This document shows, piece after piece, positions 1 through 9,685 of a stretch of 21,987 bases of DNA. The translations under genes and the position numbers were made by a program. How positions within the stretch are numbered: position 1 is the stretch's first letter; every line of letters begins with the position of its first letter. The DNA is from Didymodactylos carnosus (lineage: Eukaryota > Rotifera > Eurotatoria > Philodinida > Philodinidae): contig CAJNOQ010002966.1 in the NCBI GenBank assembly GCA_905250885.1, forward strand, positions 1-21,987, in the 5' to 3' direction. The notes beneath the pieces were generated by a model that had not been told where the DNA came from, did not search any database, and was given only the letters and a program-made list of their open reading frames with translations.

Positions 1-151
1 ATCAATATCTCAGCAACGATACAACTTTTTGATTTGCGCCTTTCACCAAAATTCCTTAAAATGTTTGGTCTACAAAAGCCCCCTACTTTGGAAAAGTTTC
101 GAGGATATCGATTGAAGAACGTCGGTCGTGGCTTACGTGCAATGGGTCTTA
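1..151. repeat. Dispersed 150-bp repeat, copy 1
   Basis: This segment matches 8271-8420 in the same orientation at roughly 80 percent identity, ending at the shared text gcttacgtgcaatgg.tctta. The two copies diverge immediately after that point. The left limit here is the window edge, so the repeat may be longer. It contains no ORF. It is probably part of an interspersed element of unknown type. Confidence 0.8.
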
Positions 152-282
152 TGCTTCCTTTCTGTATGTATTCTTATGTGTGACGTATACGAGACATAAA
201 GAAAAGATCAAAATACGCTAAAAGAGAAAACTCTATTAACGCTATATCCAACTGTATTAAAAAATGTTGGCGGGTTGGATAC

Positions 283-322
283 ATCAGAATGTTGATGTAT
301 CCATCAGAATGTTGATGTATCC
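283..322. repeat. 20-bp tandem duplication with hairpin
   Basis: Two perfect tandem copies of a 20-bp unit beginning atcagaatgttg lie at 283-302 and 303-322. With the preceding bases, ggatacatca pairs with tgatgtatcc across a 6-nt loop, so the region can fold into nested hairpins. It lies just beyond the 3' end of the adjacent reverse transcriptase relic. Confidence 0.85.
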
Positions 323-416
323 GCAGCCGTTATTCTAAAAGACAATCAAAATCAGTGAGGGTGACGTTTTTCAATGGGCGGACGGAAAATTACCGGTACA
401 TACATATTCATGCGGT

Positions 417-1097
417 TCAATAACTTATAGAAAAAACAGGCGATGACTCAGTGAGTCTCGTAGAAAATGTTATAGACTCACATTTCAAGGGATTTAAAGG
501 TAAGTACCATTTTTCGGACCATTCCTGAATCTCGACTAAATCATTGTTTAATAGCTACCTACAAATTAATGGATCAGGGTGGTGATTTAATAAAATTAAG
601 TCGTCCGTAAACAGCTTTACAGTACTTTCGATGTTAGAAGGCAAATCATCAATGTAAATGAGAAACAGGAGAGGTCCCAGGATAGAATCCTGAGGCACTC
701 CCTTTGTTACAGATCGTTTAGAAGAGATACAGCCATCTAATACAGTTTGAATAGTTCTGTCTTTTAAGTAATCTGCGATTCATTGTAATGCCCGACCTCG
801 AACTCCTTTTTTATATAATTTCAGTAAAAGATACTGATGATTCACATTATCAAATGCTTCTCTAAAATCTAAAAGCGCACTACGTACCATTTTATTTTCT
901 ATCATACCTGAATTTATTTTATTTACTACATCTAAGAGCAAATAAGTAGTATTATCCTTAGTTATGAATCCTGATTGACAATTAGAAAGAAGTTTATTCC
1001 TAGTGAGATGTCTGTACAATTGTCTGTGAACTAGACGCTCTAGTACTTTAGATAAAACTTTAAGTAAAGTTATAGGTCGATAATTAGATCGTTCCAA
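417..1097 (-). pseudogene. Non-LTR (LINE-type) retrotransposon reverse transcriptase relic
   Basis: One reading frame runs the whole span (about 227 codons) and is broken only by TGA at 780-782 and TAG at 555-557 before a final TGA at 417-419. Recognisable reverse transcriptase blocks occur in order: NYRPITLL and LVHRQLYRHL near the start, then ALLDFREAFDNVNH (motif A region), GVPQDSILGPLLF (motif B, normally PQGS, here PQDS), LIYIDDLP, LFTDDLIL (motif C, normally FADD), and a thumb-like WSEKWYLPLNPLKC. The endonuclease half is missing and the 5' edge at about 1100 abuts a CAGT-rich repeat. The Gly-to-Asp change and the stops mean it is inactive. The element would normally copy its own RNA into the genome. 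The family assignment as LINE-type is firm; the exact clade is not determined. Confidence 0.9.
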
Positions 1098-1100
1098 TGA

Positions 1101-1160
1101 AATATACCAGTTGGACTGGTCTACCGGTTGAACTGATGTACCAGTCGAACTGATGATACT
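1101..1160. repeat. Short CCAGT/ACTGG-rich palindromic block
   Basis: The segment contains repeated accagtt, actggt, gaactgat and accagtc words, so both strands carry the same word many times. Its vocabulary resembles the CCAGT and ACTGG words in the palindromic elements at 4817-4999 and 5743-5893, but no terminal repeat is visible. It directly borders the truncated 5' end of the reverse transcriptase relic. Confidence 0.5.
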
Positions 1161-1165
1161 GTGAA

Positions 1166-2170
1166 GTATTGAATTTTTTTACGTATGAATGATTTTATGA
1201 AAAGTTTTTTAATTATATTAAATATATTTGGAGAAGTGTAAGTTTATTTCAATAGAATCAGATACGGTGAGATTTTGGGTATGTCTTTTTTAGAGTAATA
1301 CTCAGACACAAAATTTTACATATAAAAGACATTTCAGGTCTGAACTACCCATTCGCGAAAAAAACGATGCTCTACGACGCATCAGATACTACCCATTTTA
1401 AGATTCTGAACTGCCTTTTTTCAGTGCATTGAAGAGTTTATCAATCATTTAGAATATAATCAATCCATTTCGGCAGTGAGACGAAAAATCAAAAGAAAAA
1501 GTACAGAAGTATCTTTCGATAGCCGATCGGCAGTATTATGTACTGAAAGCGAGCGCGAACTGGCGGCATAATCAAACGCATTCAAAAAAGAAATTTTTCG
1601 TTGGAAATGTGTGTGAGACGAATCAAAATGGTAAAAAACTTTAATCAGCTGGTCGAGGTTGTTTGATTCTTTTCAAGTCTAGATTATAAGGGAACAGAAT
1701 TAAAATCTTAATAAAGTCTAAGGAAAATCCAAGAGAAAAATGCATTTGTTTACAGAAAAACCGAAGGAAGATTATACGTTTTCAAAGTTTCACTGTGTAT
1801 CGTAAATGAATTCGATTAGATCTCGATAGATTTAGAATATCAGGTTTGGTTTAAAGAGAAGTTGTTGGTCACGCAAATCCAGCGTTGAAAAAGCGATGTC
1901 TTTTTTCTCTATATTCAAAACAATTCACGTAAAGATCGAGTTGAGTCGTCTTTTGCAAATTTTTGCGAAACTCAGATTGGATCGAGGGCTTTTTAAAAAT
2001 TTTGATCCTGTTTCAAACGATGCTATGTTTCAGCACAAGAGATCTCTAATGTAAGCGACAAAAGAAGTTTGTTTATTGCACAGCTAAGTACTTGTGTTCG
2101 GACCTCTATTCCTGCAAAAATTAACTTTGTGTTTTTCAATAGTTTTAAGTTAGAATACTATAATGGAATG
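1166..2170. other. Intergenic, no gene seen
   Basis: AT-rich sequence with stops in all frames. I see no coding stretch, RNA gene or clear repeat boundary here. Confidence 0.6.
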
Positions 2171-2174
2171 ATGA

Positions 2175-2219
2175 TCTTGATATAAGCTCTATTCTGTCAC
2201 AATAAAGCTTATATCAAGA
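2175..2219. repeat. Perfect 14-bp-arm hairpin
   Basis: The arm tcttgatataagct (2175-2188) is exactly complementary to agcttatatcaaga (2206-2219), separated by 17 nt. No gene lies next to it. It could be the remnant of a transposon inverted repeat or an RNA hairpin. A function cannot be assigned. Confidence 0.85.
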
Positions 2220-2508
2220 CTTTCAATGAAAGCTTTTTTAATGTAAAACTTTTTAATGAAACTCCGTTATCCCATACACCTATTCTGAGTTCGAAAGCTG
2301 GTAAAGGTATTCTTATTTTAACAAAATGTTTTATCCATTTACTGAATTCGCTAAACGGACTAACATGTGATATAAACGTTTCGACTGACGTCAGTTTTAG
2401 CTGAAAACTATTTTGACAATCATTGCTTGCGAAGACGACTTGAAATAGCCGTCATCTAAAAGGATTTCACTACGGTTTTTCAGGAAACGTTACCCATGAG
2501 GGCATTTT

Positions 2509-2698
2509 CGATAAATTTATTGCGATAAATGATTTTTATCCACCCGTCACCGATTTTTCTACTATTTATCTAAAGGAAAAATTCATCGCGATAAAGAGCT
2601 TTTTCATCGCAAAAATCTCTTTTATCGCAATACCTGTCGATAAATATATCATATTATACTTTGCTATGATTTATTGGTGGATAAAAATATCATTTATC
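2509..2698. mobile_element. Miniature inverted-repeat element rich in GCGATAAA
   Basis: The segment gataaatgatttttatccacc at 2524-2544 is inverted at 2676-2698 with a 2-nt indel. Between and outside these arms, the word tttatcg/cgataaa recurs in both orientations (near 2509, 2524, 2588, 2621 and 2638). Subterminal words of this kind are typical of transposase-binding sites in non-autonomous DNA transposons. There is no ORF. The exact ends and a target duplication are not resolved. Confidence 0.6.
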
Positions 2699-2699
2699 A

Positions 2700-4800
2700 T
2701 TTATCATTTTCTTTCAGCTTATAAGCTGAAACAAAATGAGAACACAAAATCATTCCATGCAAAAGAACCATAGGCACATTTCACATTCACTTATAAGAAA
2801 TTACTTAGAGAAAATGCTTAACAAAAGAGGTGTCTTTTTGGGAATAAATCAAGAAAATAGAGGACTTGCAACCCTACTGGATTACGGCACAGCACTCGGG
2901 AGGCCTCAGGCGATAATCTCAAGGATCCTGATGTTTTTCACTGAGTTGCGACGAATGGTAGTATCTCTGTAACAAAAAGCTTTCGACTTTTCTCGATTTT
3001 CCTGCATGGGTTGGCAGACGGTGAACAATGAAGGACACATTTAGTGACAGTAGGTCAGTGTAAATGAACTTTGATGTTGTTCGGTCTGTCTGTCATTGCA
3101 AAAGGAATTTTTTTAAAAATTCCCGTTATAGTCCAAAAAATGCTCGCTGAAAAAGTGCTCTGGAAGCCCAATGAAATTAACCATGTCACTCAAAAGAAGT
3201 AAGAAAGCTTAATTAAAAATGCTCTGAAATATGAATAAAAACTACGAAACTCCAGTAAGTACGTTCCTGTGGTGAACTGATTTTTCTTCATTCTTCTTCA
3301 TACGGGAAAGGGAGAGAGAATGTAATGCTATACATTGTGCATGTGAGAGAGAACAGATATCTCCCTTTTTGCTGGATGTCTATTCTTTTTTCTTCTCTTT
3401 TCTTGTGGGATATCACAAGTTCGTTTTTCTATCATGTAGACTCTACACTATAGCTAATATATCGATATAGGAACATTTAGTCTATCCTTTTATATTTCGT
3501 GGTTTGGTTGAAAGGAGGTGCCTCTCAGAATATATGCTCGAAATTTCTTAGTATGCACAAATTTTTAAGAAAATACTAAAAACAAACTGGTTTAAGGCCT
3601 CCCCTCAGAAAAAAACTTTTGTCCTACATTCGATTCTGGTGGCACCTTCAGCAAATGTTTGCGATCTCAAAGTGTGACGATGAAATTTTTTTCTTCGTCA
3701 TCGCTTACCGTTCTGAGGTTTTCCAGAGCCCGAGGTCAAAAACCCACTCTCCACTGTGAGACACTTTTTTTTATAAATTCTTCAAGCTAGAGATCGTTGG
3801 TGGTTTTATTTTAAACTAGAAACCTAACTGCGTGAGCTGATGGCACCAGATTTTTTTTTGTTCGCTTTCTAGAGATCCAAGATGCTTAAAAACCTCCAAA
3901 AATCTTTTCGGGTTTTCCGAAGATCCTTGATTTTCTACCAACAAAGGCTAATTCAAACATCGGCTCCCATCAATCCATGCAGTTAGGTGTCTAGTATAAA
4001 GCCATCCGTGTTCTCTAGCTTGAAATATATTTAAAAGAAATGCCCAGTACTGGGTATGTTCGAACAAACAACGTCTTTTGAGAGAAAACGCCGTGCATTC
4101 GTTGGTCTGTTGTAGGACATGTAGGAAAATGCATCTAATTTTTGAACTTAAGAACACACAGACTTGTGCAACGTCTTATTATGATCAAAAAAGTCTGCTC
4201 TACTAATCTTCGTGTCCCAAACTTGAAGACGGATACGCTCTTTTAAAAGAATGAGCCTGATATAGGGTCTGAAGTATCTGTGGTAAAATTTTGAGCTTGA
4301 TCGGATCATTTTTTCGAGGAGTCGTAAGGTGTGGCAAAGGACTATTGAAAAAACGCATAGTGAGCAAAACACATATTGTACACAGGGTTGTGTTTTTCAG
4401 GACATTTGCGGCTATGCTTATATCTCTACGAAAACTCATCGGAAAATTCTCGAAAACATCTCATTTTGAAGAACACAGTTTCTTCTGTAATGCTGTATAT
4501 AAGAAAAAATTTTGAATATATAGAAAAAGAGAGAAAAATTTACGAACCTAAAAAGTTGAGATTTTGTAGGCTCTGAAGGAAAAACTTCATAATTTTTTCA
4601 AGAAAGGTCATCGAGAACTGGGGCTGGTCTCATTTTATAGCCCAGACTTTCCTCTACCTTAGACTATGTCCAGCTCAAAATGACAGCTTTTCTGCAAAAA
4701 AAAGAGAGGGAATGGTACCCTTAATCGGTCTGACAGAGCATCTATCTTCACTCTAAAAAAAAGCTCGGAAAAGCTCAGAAATGAAGAACATGATTAGAAT
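2700..4800. other. Intergenic, no supported gene
   Basis: Several short ORFs (for example 2736-2972 plus and 4203-4439 minus) occur on both strands and overlap each other. None has a recognisable motif, a splice-site context or a protein-like pattern. No RNA gene is visible. Confidence 0.55.
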
Positions 4801-4816
4801 TAATCAAACCACCAAT

Positions 4817-4999
4817 TAGGCATGCACCAGTCCAATCCGATTGGGGATTGGTAGGATTGGTACCAGTCGGTCTTGTTACCAGTCAGGATTGGTGCCAATC
4901 CTACCAATCTCCAGTCAGGATTGGTACCAAGCCTAACTGGTACCAATCCCGGCTTGGTACCAATCATCCAAGCCTAAGATTGAAACTGGTGCATGCCTA
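4817..4999. mobile_element. 183-bp palindrome-rich miniature element
   Basis: The ends are perfect 15-bp inverted repeats: taggcatgcaccagt at 4817-4831 and its complement at 4985-4999. The outermost TA may be a duplicated TA target rather than part of the element. The interior consists almost wholly of alternating direct and inverted words (ggattggtacc, ccaatcc, actgg, ccaagcctaa), so either strand can fold extensively. It has no coding capacity. Confidence 0.8.
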
Positions 5000-5742
5000 G
5001 TCGATGATGTCAGCCTGCTTTTTTAGCTTCCTTCTTTCGTTTACAGTCTAACTTTTACTACTGGTTACTCAAGAACACTTCAAAGAGGAGTTTCATTGTT
5101 TAATTCACTCAACCGCATTTTGAAAGCCTAAATTTATACTAAAGAACTATTTTGATATAATGAATCTATTGCTTTAATTAGAGGGCAAACACTAAATGCG
5201 TTTTCCAGATCAATGATGAGAAAAGGTCGCAATCGTGAAACAGGACTAATGGCGGATATATGTATATATTACCATATGCCATTATTCATAACGTTTAAAC
5301 TTAATACTGGGATTTCTTATAAAATCACTCAACCGTCTTTTAAGACCTGAAAGTGACATAAACGTTTAGACGACTGTTTAATTTAGCAGAGTTTCGAAAT
5401 CAACAAAGGCAAATTAGCACTAGATGGCGATACCGCAAAATTAGACTGTAAAATGATGAGTCATCGGGTTAACGACACTAACTGTAAGACAAGACATTTT
5501 CATACGCGATGGTGGAAGTGAAGCTGTCTATTAATATAAAAAAGTTTGAAACTGCGGCTAGTGGACTAAAATAAGTGGACAAAATAAACCTCGTCAACAG
5601 AAAAATAAGAATACACTTCTGAGAGAGTGATCTTCTTTGAAGTAAAACAGAAGCACAAAAACAATTACTCTAAACGCATAGTGCAATGACGGTTACACCA
5701 TAGGTTGTACGGTGAAGCTCTTGCCTACTGCATTCGACGAAG
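5000..5742. other. Intergenic between two related miniature elements
   Basis: No coding sequence was found. Two short related phrases, cactcaaccg followed by .ttttgaaagcct-like text, occur near 5106 and 5326, which suggests an old duplicated repeat. Nothing else is visible. Confidence 0.5.
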
Positions 5743-5893
5743 CCTAACTGGTCGACCAATCCGACTGATACCAAGCCTAACTGGAGATTGTTAGGATCGG
5801 TACCAAGCCTAACTGGAGATTGTTGGGATTGGTACCAAGCCTAACTGGTCCCAATCCTCCAAGCCTAAGATTGGAACTGGTGCATGCCTAATC
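5743..5893. mobile_element. Second, 5'-truncated member of the 4817-4999 family
   Basis: Its right end, aactggtgcatgccta near 5876-5891, matches the right terminal repeat of the 4817-4999 element, preceded by the same ccaagcctaagattg text. The matching left terminus (taggcatgcaccagt) is absent, so this copy is truncated or rearranged on its left side. Internally it holds a 32-bp unit, taccaagcctaactggagat and onward, in tandem at 5769-5800 and 5801-5832, with a partial third copy from 5833. Confidence 0.75.
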
Positions 5894-5906
5894 GGGTGAA
5901 TTTTTG

Positions 5907-6030
5907 ATGGCCCGCCCGGAACAAGCCGGGCCATGAAAAGTCGAGGCCTGCTCGACCCATCATGCGAATCGGTTGGCCCGGGTGGTAGTCTTTCCTGGAC
6001 TGTCCGACTCGACCCCGACTCTGAATTCTT
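5907..6030. repeat. GC-rich block with hairpin
   Basis: The block is far richer in G and C than its surroundings. It contains atggcccg and cgggccat as inverted 8-bp arms near 5909-5935, followed by gcccgggt and cgactcgacc words. An ORF of 60 residues starts inside the hairpin but has no known motif and is probably incidental. It is likely a separate repeat insertion. Confidence 0.5.
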
Positions 6031-6230
6031 TTTAGACTCAATTCAGTTTTGTTGTGGCAAAAACATAGTAAAAGCTTTGCTAAAGATTAGTTCAGCAGCA
6101 GTATGGGTTAATTAAGAAAACAGAAATAACTTTTTGGCTAGGGAATTTCAAAAACATATGAACAACAGCGAGAGAAAGAACAGAAGGAAACACAAAACAA
6201 GATAAGGAAAACAGATGTGGATCTTTTTCT

Positions 6231-6257
6231 ATAGCCATTCGTATTACGAATGGCTAT
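6231..6257. repeat. 27-nt near-perfect palindrome with 13-bp arms
   Basis: The text atagccattcgta is followed by one T and then its exact complement tacgaatggctat. The loop is too small for RNA folding, so on DNA it would be a cruciform or a dyad-symmetric site. It could be two abutted transposon ends left after deletion of the interior. Confidence 0.85.
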
Positions 6258-6354
6258 CGGTTGAGCATAGTAACGAAGATGATACGAGGAATTAGATTAA
6301 ACAAAACCATACAGAAAACGTATCGAGCCTAATCGAAAACGATAATATTTTTCT

Positions 6355-6780
6355 ATGCCTTATTATGAAGAACGCTCATTAATCCTAACAAATCAATTGA
6401 AAAAACCTCTTTATCACCCGATGAAAAAGGTGACAATGGTTTTAAAGTTGGACACACTCTCTCTTCCGTGTTACAAATCATACAAGAGAGAAGAACAACA
6501 GCAAGCATTTTATGTGCAAGGTTTCTCAAGGATTGCTTTTCATAAGTGGGCGAGTGGACATCGTACTAGTTGGAATTCAGGAATACTCGCTATAGAATCT
6601 CATAAATTAAAGAGAGAGATAAAAGACAGTCTGCTCATGGACATTCATACAAAAAAGGAAGTAAGAACTGTATATTCTCAAAAGACTTTTATATTGAATG
6701 TTTTTAAGATGAATCATACTAGATATGATCTAGAAGGACAGAGAAAGGGAAAAATATTTTACTGTTCTACAAGTGTTTAA
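6355..6780 (+). CDS. Uncharacterised 141-residue ORF, doubtful
   Basis: This is the longest uninterrupted frame in the left third of the window. It is rich in Lys, Ser and Thr, with no signal peptide, membrane segment or motif that I recognise. Part of it (tgaaaaaggtgac near 6422) recurs at 6882-6894, outside the frame, which suggests repeat origin. No intron signals, Kozak-like context or promoter support a gene. It is listed because a 426-bp open frame is somewhat unexpected in AT-rich DNA, but it may well be chance. Confidence 0.2.
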   Translation: MPYYEERSLILTNQLKKPLYHPMKKVTMVLKLDTLSLPCYKSYKREEQQQAFYVQGFSRIAFHKWASGHRTSWNSGILAIESHKLKREIKDSLLMDIHTKKEVRTVYSQKTFILNVFKMNHTRYDLEGQRKGKIFYCSTSV

Positions 6781-7023
6781 TTGTCTTTTCCTATGTTAAA
6801 AGTGACTTTTTGTACATCAGTTGACTGCTGATGTCGCTAGAATAAAGACGAAACGTCTCATTTGAAATAGTTATTTCAACATGAAAAAGGTGACTTTAGT
6901 CTTGATTTCTATTATAAAATTTTCCACCTTAAACAAAGAAGCAATTGTTATCAGCATATTTAATTATATCTCTGTATAGGTTTATTAACATAAACTCAAT
7001 GCATTTTGGTTCGACACCATAAA

Positions 7024-7079
7024 CTGTCTTGTAGACATATTGATAAAACAAGATGTTTTATATCAATATCTAGATTATG
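7024..7079 (-). pseudogene. Small RdRP-derived fragment with fused flank
   Basis: Read on the minus strand, 7064-7024 matches the RdRP exon 8 segment encoding IKDIILSICQQD (gene positions about 11883-11923), with several substitutions. Beyond 7064 it no longer follows the RdRP gene. It instead shares atatctagatt.tgtt with the sequence just upstream of the RdRP relic at 9068. It therefore appears to carry the same junction as the chimeric relic at 8418-10010. Confidence 0.5.
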
Positions 7080-7093
7080 TTCGATATCTAGTG

Positions 7094-7200
7094 TCCAGTA
7101 ACCTCAAAAGAGGAAGACTGACATACAGTATAATAAAATAAAGGCCTTCATCAGATTTAGCATGGTCGATTATGAACTTCTCTTCTTTCAAGGTTACTGG
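7094..7200. repeat. Imperfect inverted repeat of about 107 bp
   Basis: The segment ccagtaacctcaaaagagga at 7094 is mirrored by ctttcaaggttactgg ending at 7200. The outer 10 bp pair perfectly and the inner arms pair imperfectly for roughly 28 bp. This may be a miniature DNA transposon. No convincing target duplication was found. Confidence 0.5.
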
Positions 7201-7202
7201 AA

Positions 7203-8270
7203 GTCAATGAGTGTCAGCCCTGATGCTCCATGAAAATCAGATACCACGTCTAAATTACTCAAAATCAAAGTTTCGCTTGGCTCCGATTTTAAAAAGGACA
7301 CTTCAGGCTATTTACTCATACGAAAACCAATTTATTGCTAGTTTGTCGTTTAGAGTTATAAAACGGTTTCTAAAGATCTCCTGGAAAACCGGTCACTGAC
7401 AAGTACTTTCAGCTTTGTTTTAGTTACAAAAAGATAGTTTAAAGTCCTGGCTATTGAATCGCAAAAACCAGAAGTGTCTATCGCATTTCGTTCTTGAGTT
7501 ATTCAGAAAGCACTGACCGGCATATGAAAATCCATCAGAGGGGAACCTATTAGAAGTACACTCGGTGGAACTCGCACATAGGACCACATTAATACTAGAA
7601 TTAACTTGTTGTTGCATTACACGTTGGATTCCTTGTGAAAAGTTGCATATCAAACTGGTTTTTATTGAAATTTTAATATACTGTAGCAGAAATATGCTGA
7701 TTGAAGCAAGCCTCCAGAAATCGGTGCCCCCGATCGAGCCCCAGAAGCCAATATAGCGAAACCCACAAATCGCAGGATGGACTATAATAGTACACTTGGT
7801 GCACTTCAGCAGTATACTAGCGAGCTTCAGAATCGCCCCGTTGCCATGGAGAAAATCATTTCTAAAAATCGCCCAAAATGATCATTTTTGGGCAGAATTG
7901 CAACTTTCAAGGCGTCTGTATTGAAAACGAAAGCACCGGAGACCGTCAAACTTTTACCAAATATACTTTGCCATATAATCTATTTGGAAATACGGTTGAA
8001 AGTCTCACGGTTGGCTTTGTTTCAAATGGGTGCCACAGCAAAACTCAGGGTTTTCTAGATATTTCTACTATTTCTTAGTGCGCCATCTATTACAAAATAA
8101 CGAAAGCGTATTTTGAGCTCGCGGGTGCGTGGTTTTGTAGCTCACACTGTCTACTATTTATGAGGAAATCGCCAAGGTTAAGTAACCTGTTGTTACTGAA
8201 TTACAAGAGTTTAAAGTTGGCAAATTTTTAAGATAGCGGAAATTACGTTTTCTGGGGCTTTTCGTAAAAT
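7203..8270. other. Intergenic, unrecognised ORFs only
   Basis: Short ORFs at 7211-7399, 7565-7756 and 7878-8078 (plus) and 7420-7653 (minus) have no recognisable family and lack splice or promoter signals. The palindrome gcccaaaatga/tcatttttgggc sits at 7871-7893 with a single bulged base. The interval looks like decayed repeat DNA. Confidence 0.45.
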
Positions 8271-8420
8271 ATCAGTAGATCAGCAACAAAAAGCTTTTTG
8301 ATTTGCGCCTTTTACTAAAATTCATTAAAATGTTTTGTCTACAAGTGCTCCCTACTTTGGAAAAGTTTTGAAGACATCGATTGAAGAACGTCGGTCGTGG
8401 CTTACGTGCAATGGCTCTTA
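8271..8420. repeat. Dispersed 150-bp repeat, copy 2
   Basis: It is homologous to 1-151 in the same orientation. The match stops exactly where the Penelope-like reverse transcriptase sequence begins, so the junction at about 8420 is either an insertion boundary or the internal edge of a composite element. Confidence 0.8.
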
Positions 8421-9055
8421 AAGACACATTTTCGTTTGCTGAAACAATGCAAAGCACCATTTATGAACAGAATGATATTATAGCCAGTTTCGACGTGAAA
8501 CCATTGTTTAATAAATGTACCAGTTGATGAAGTTATTTCTTTAGCAACTAAGTTAATTATGAATGAGAAACAGGAGAATAAGAAATTTACGAAATTAACA
8601 AGCATTTGTCTCATCAATAAATAAATAAAGATTATAAAAAAACAAAAATCGACTGGAATAATTTATTTATTTTAGCAGTAAAGAATGTATATTTTCGATT
8701 TTATGATCAATAGTATGCACAATTAGATGGTGTGTCCATGGGCTCACCATTAGCCCCCTATCTTAGCAAATATTTTTATGTGCCATGTTGAAGATAAAAT
8801 GAAAAAAGCTTCGGTAAAATAACCTGACATCTGGTACTTATATGTGGACGATATTTCTCTTATGATGAATAGTAGTAAAATCTATATAGAAAACCTATTA
8901 CATTGGTTAAATAATATTCATAAAAAAATTAACTTTCTTGTCGAGTATGAAGAAAACGATAAAGTTCCATTCCCAGATGTTTTAGTCAAAAAGGATGATT
9001 AGTATTTGTTACAACCGTATACAGAAAATCAACATTTACTGGGAATTAACAACAA
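8418..9055 (+). pseudogene. Penelope-like element reverse transcriptase relic
   Basis: Conserved blocks of this family appear in order but in shifting frames. They are FSFAETMQSTIYEQNDIIASFDVK (8425-8500, where most relatives continue into a LFTNVP-like run), then QLDGVSMGSPLAP (about 8724-8760), then WYLYVDDI containing the catalytic YVDD (about 8832-8856). Next come LLHWLNNIHK and VEYEENDKVPFPDVLVKK ending at a stop near 9000, then TTVYRKSTFTGN in another frame (9011-9045). Several stops and frameshifts make it inactive. No GIY-YIG endonuclease follows; the sequence instead passes into an RdRP fragment. Penelope-like elements are abundant in bdelloids, but the subfamily is not determined. 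Confidence 0.85.
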
Positions 9056-9122
9056 AATCTAGATATCGATATAAAAGATGTCGTTTTATCAATATGTCAA
9101 CAGGATAATTTAGGACGTCTAA

Positions 9123-9622
9123 CGAGGGAACCACTCGAGGTTATAAATCGATTCGGGTTGGGACTAGTTTTGTTAGAAAGGCCTTAACGAGTAGTCCCAA
9201 CTTGGTTCATGGTGCTTTGTTGCTGAAGTTTTAATTTCAAACTTTCTTTCTTTCTTTTTATTTTGGTAACATAGCATGGTCCATAATAAAAGTTCAGACA
9301 TAAGAATGACTTGCAACAGAAAAAATAAAACATGGAATTCAAAGTTTCTGCCTTTTTGCCTTTATATCTAACGCACCACATATTTTTCCACCATACTACT
9401 ATGACCATGAGCTACAAGTGTAGCAAGTTTGAAATCAAAATTCGAAAGTCTGATTTTACTCGAAATCCAGGCTCTATAGGCAAAAACTGACTAAAAAATC
9501 AGTATCTCAGCAACAGAGAACCATGGGGATGAACCAAGTTGGGTATTTCACTACTCCTTAGAGCCTTTCTAACAAAAATAGTCCCAACCCGAAATCGATT
9601 TATAACCTCGAGTGGTTCCTCG
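9123..9622. mobile_element. 500-bp non-autonomous DNA transposon with TAA target duplication
   Basis: The element begins cgagggaaccactcgaggtt and ends with the near-exact inverse. The terminal inverted repeats remain recognisable for roughly 95-115 bp, including gggttgggact and cccaacttggttcat, with a few substitutions and a 6-bp indel. The duplicated TAA stands at 9120-9122 and 9623-9625, and the intact RdRP gene has a single TAA at this site, which serves as an empty-site control. A 3-bp TAA duplication fits the PIF/Harbinger superfamily (TWA targets), which is an inference. An ORF of 74 residues on the minus strand inside it has no transposase motif. Confidence 0.9.
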
Positions 9623-9685
9623 TAAGCAAAATGCATTTAGCTTATGTTGATAAATTTAGTGTTAAAGATTTAGCCGTTAGTATTA

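Noticed and set aside
5933..6115. 60-residue ORF in the GC-rich block
   Set aside because: It begins in a hairpin, its composition follows the repeat, and it has no family features.
7420..7653. 77-residue minus-strand ORF with several cysteines
   Set aside because: Cysteine spacing matches no domain I know, the opposite strand has an equally open frame, and no promoter or splice context is present.
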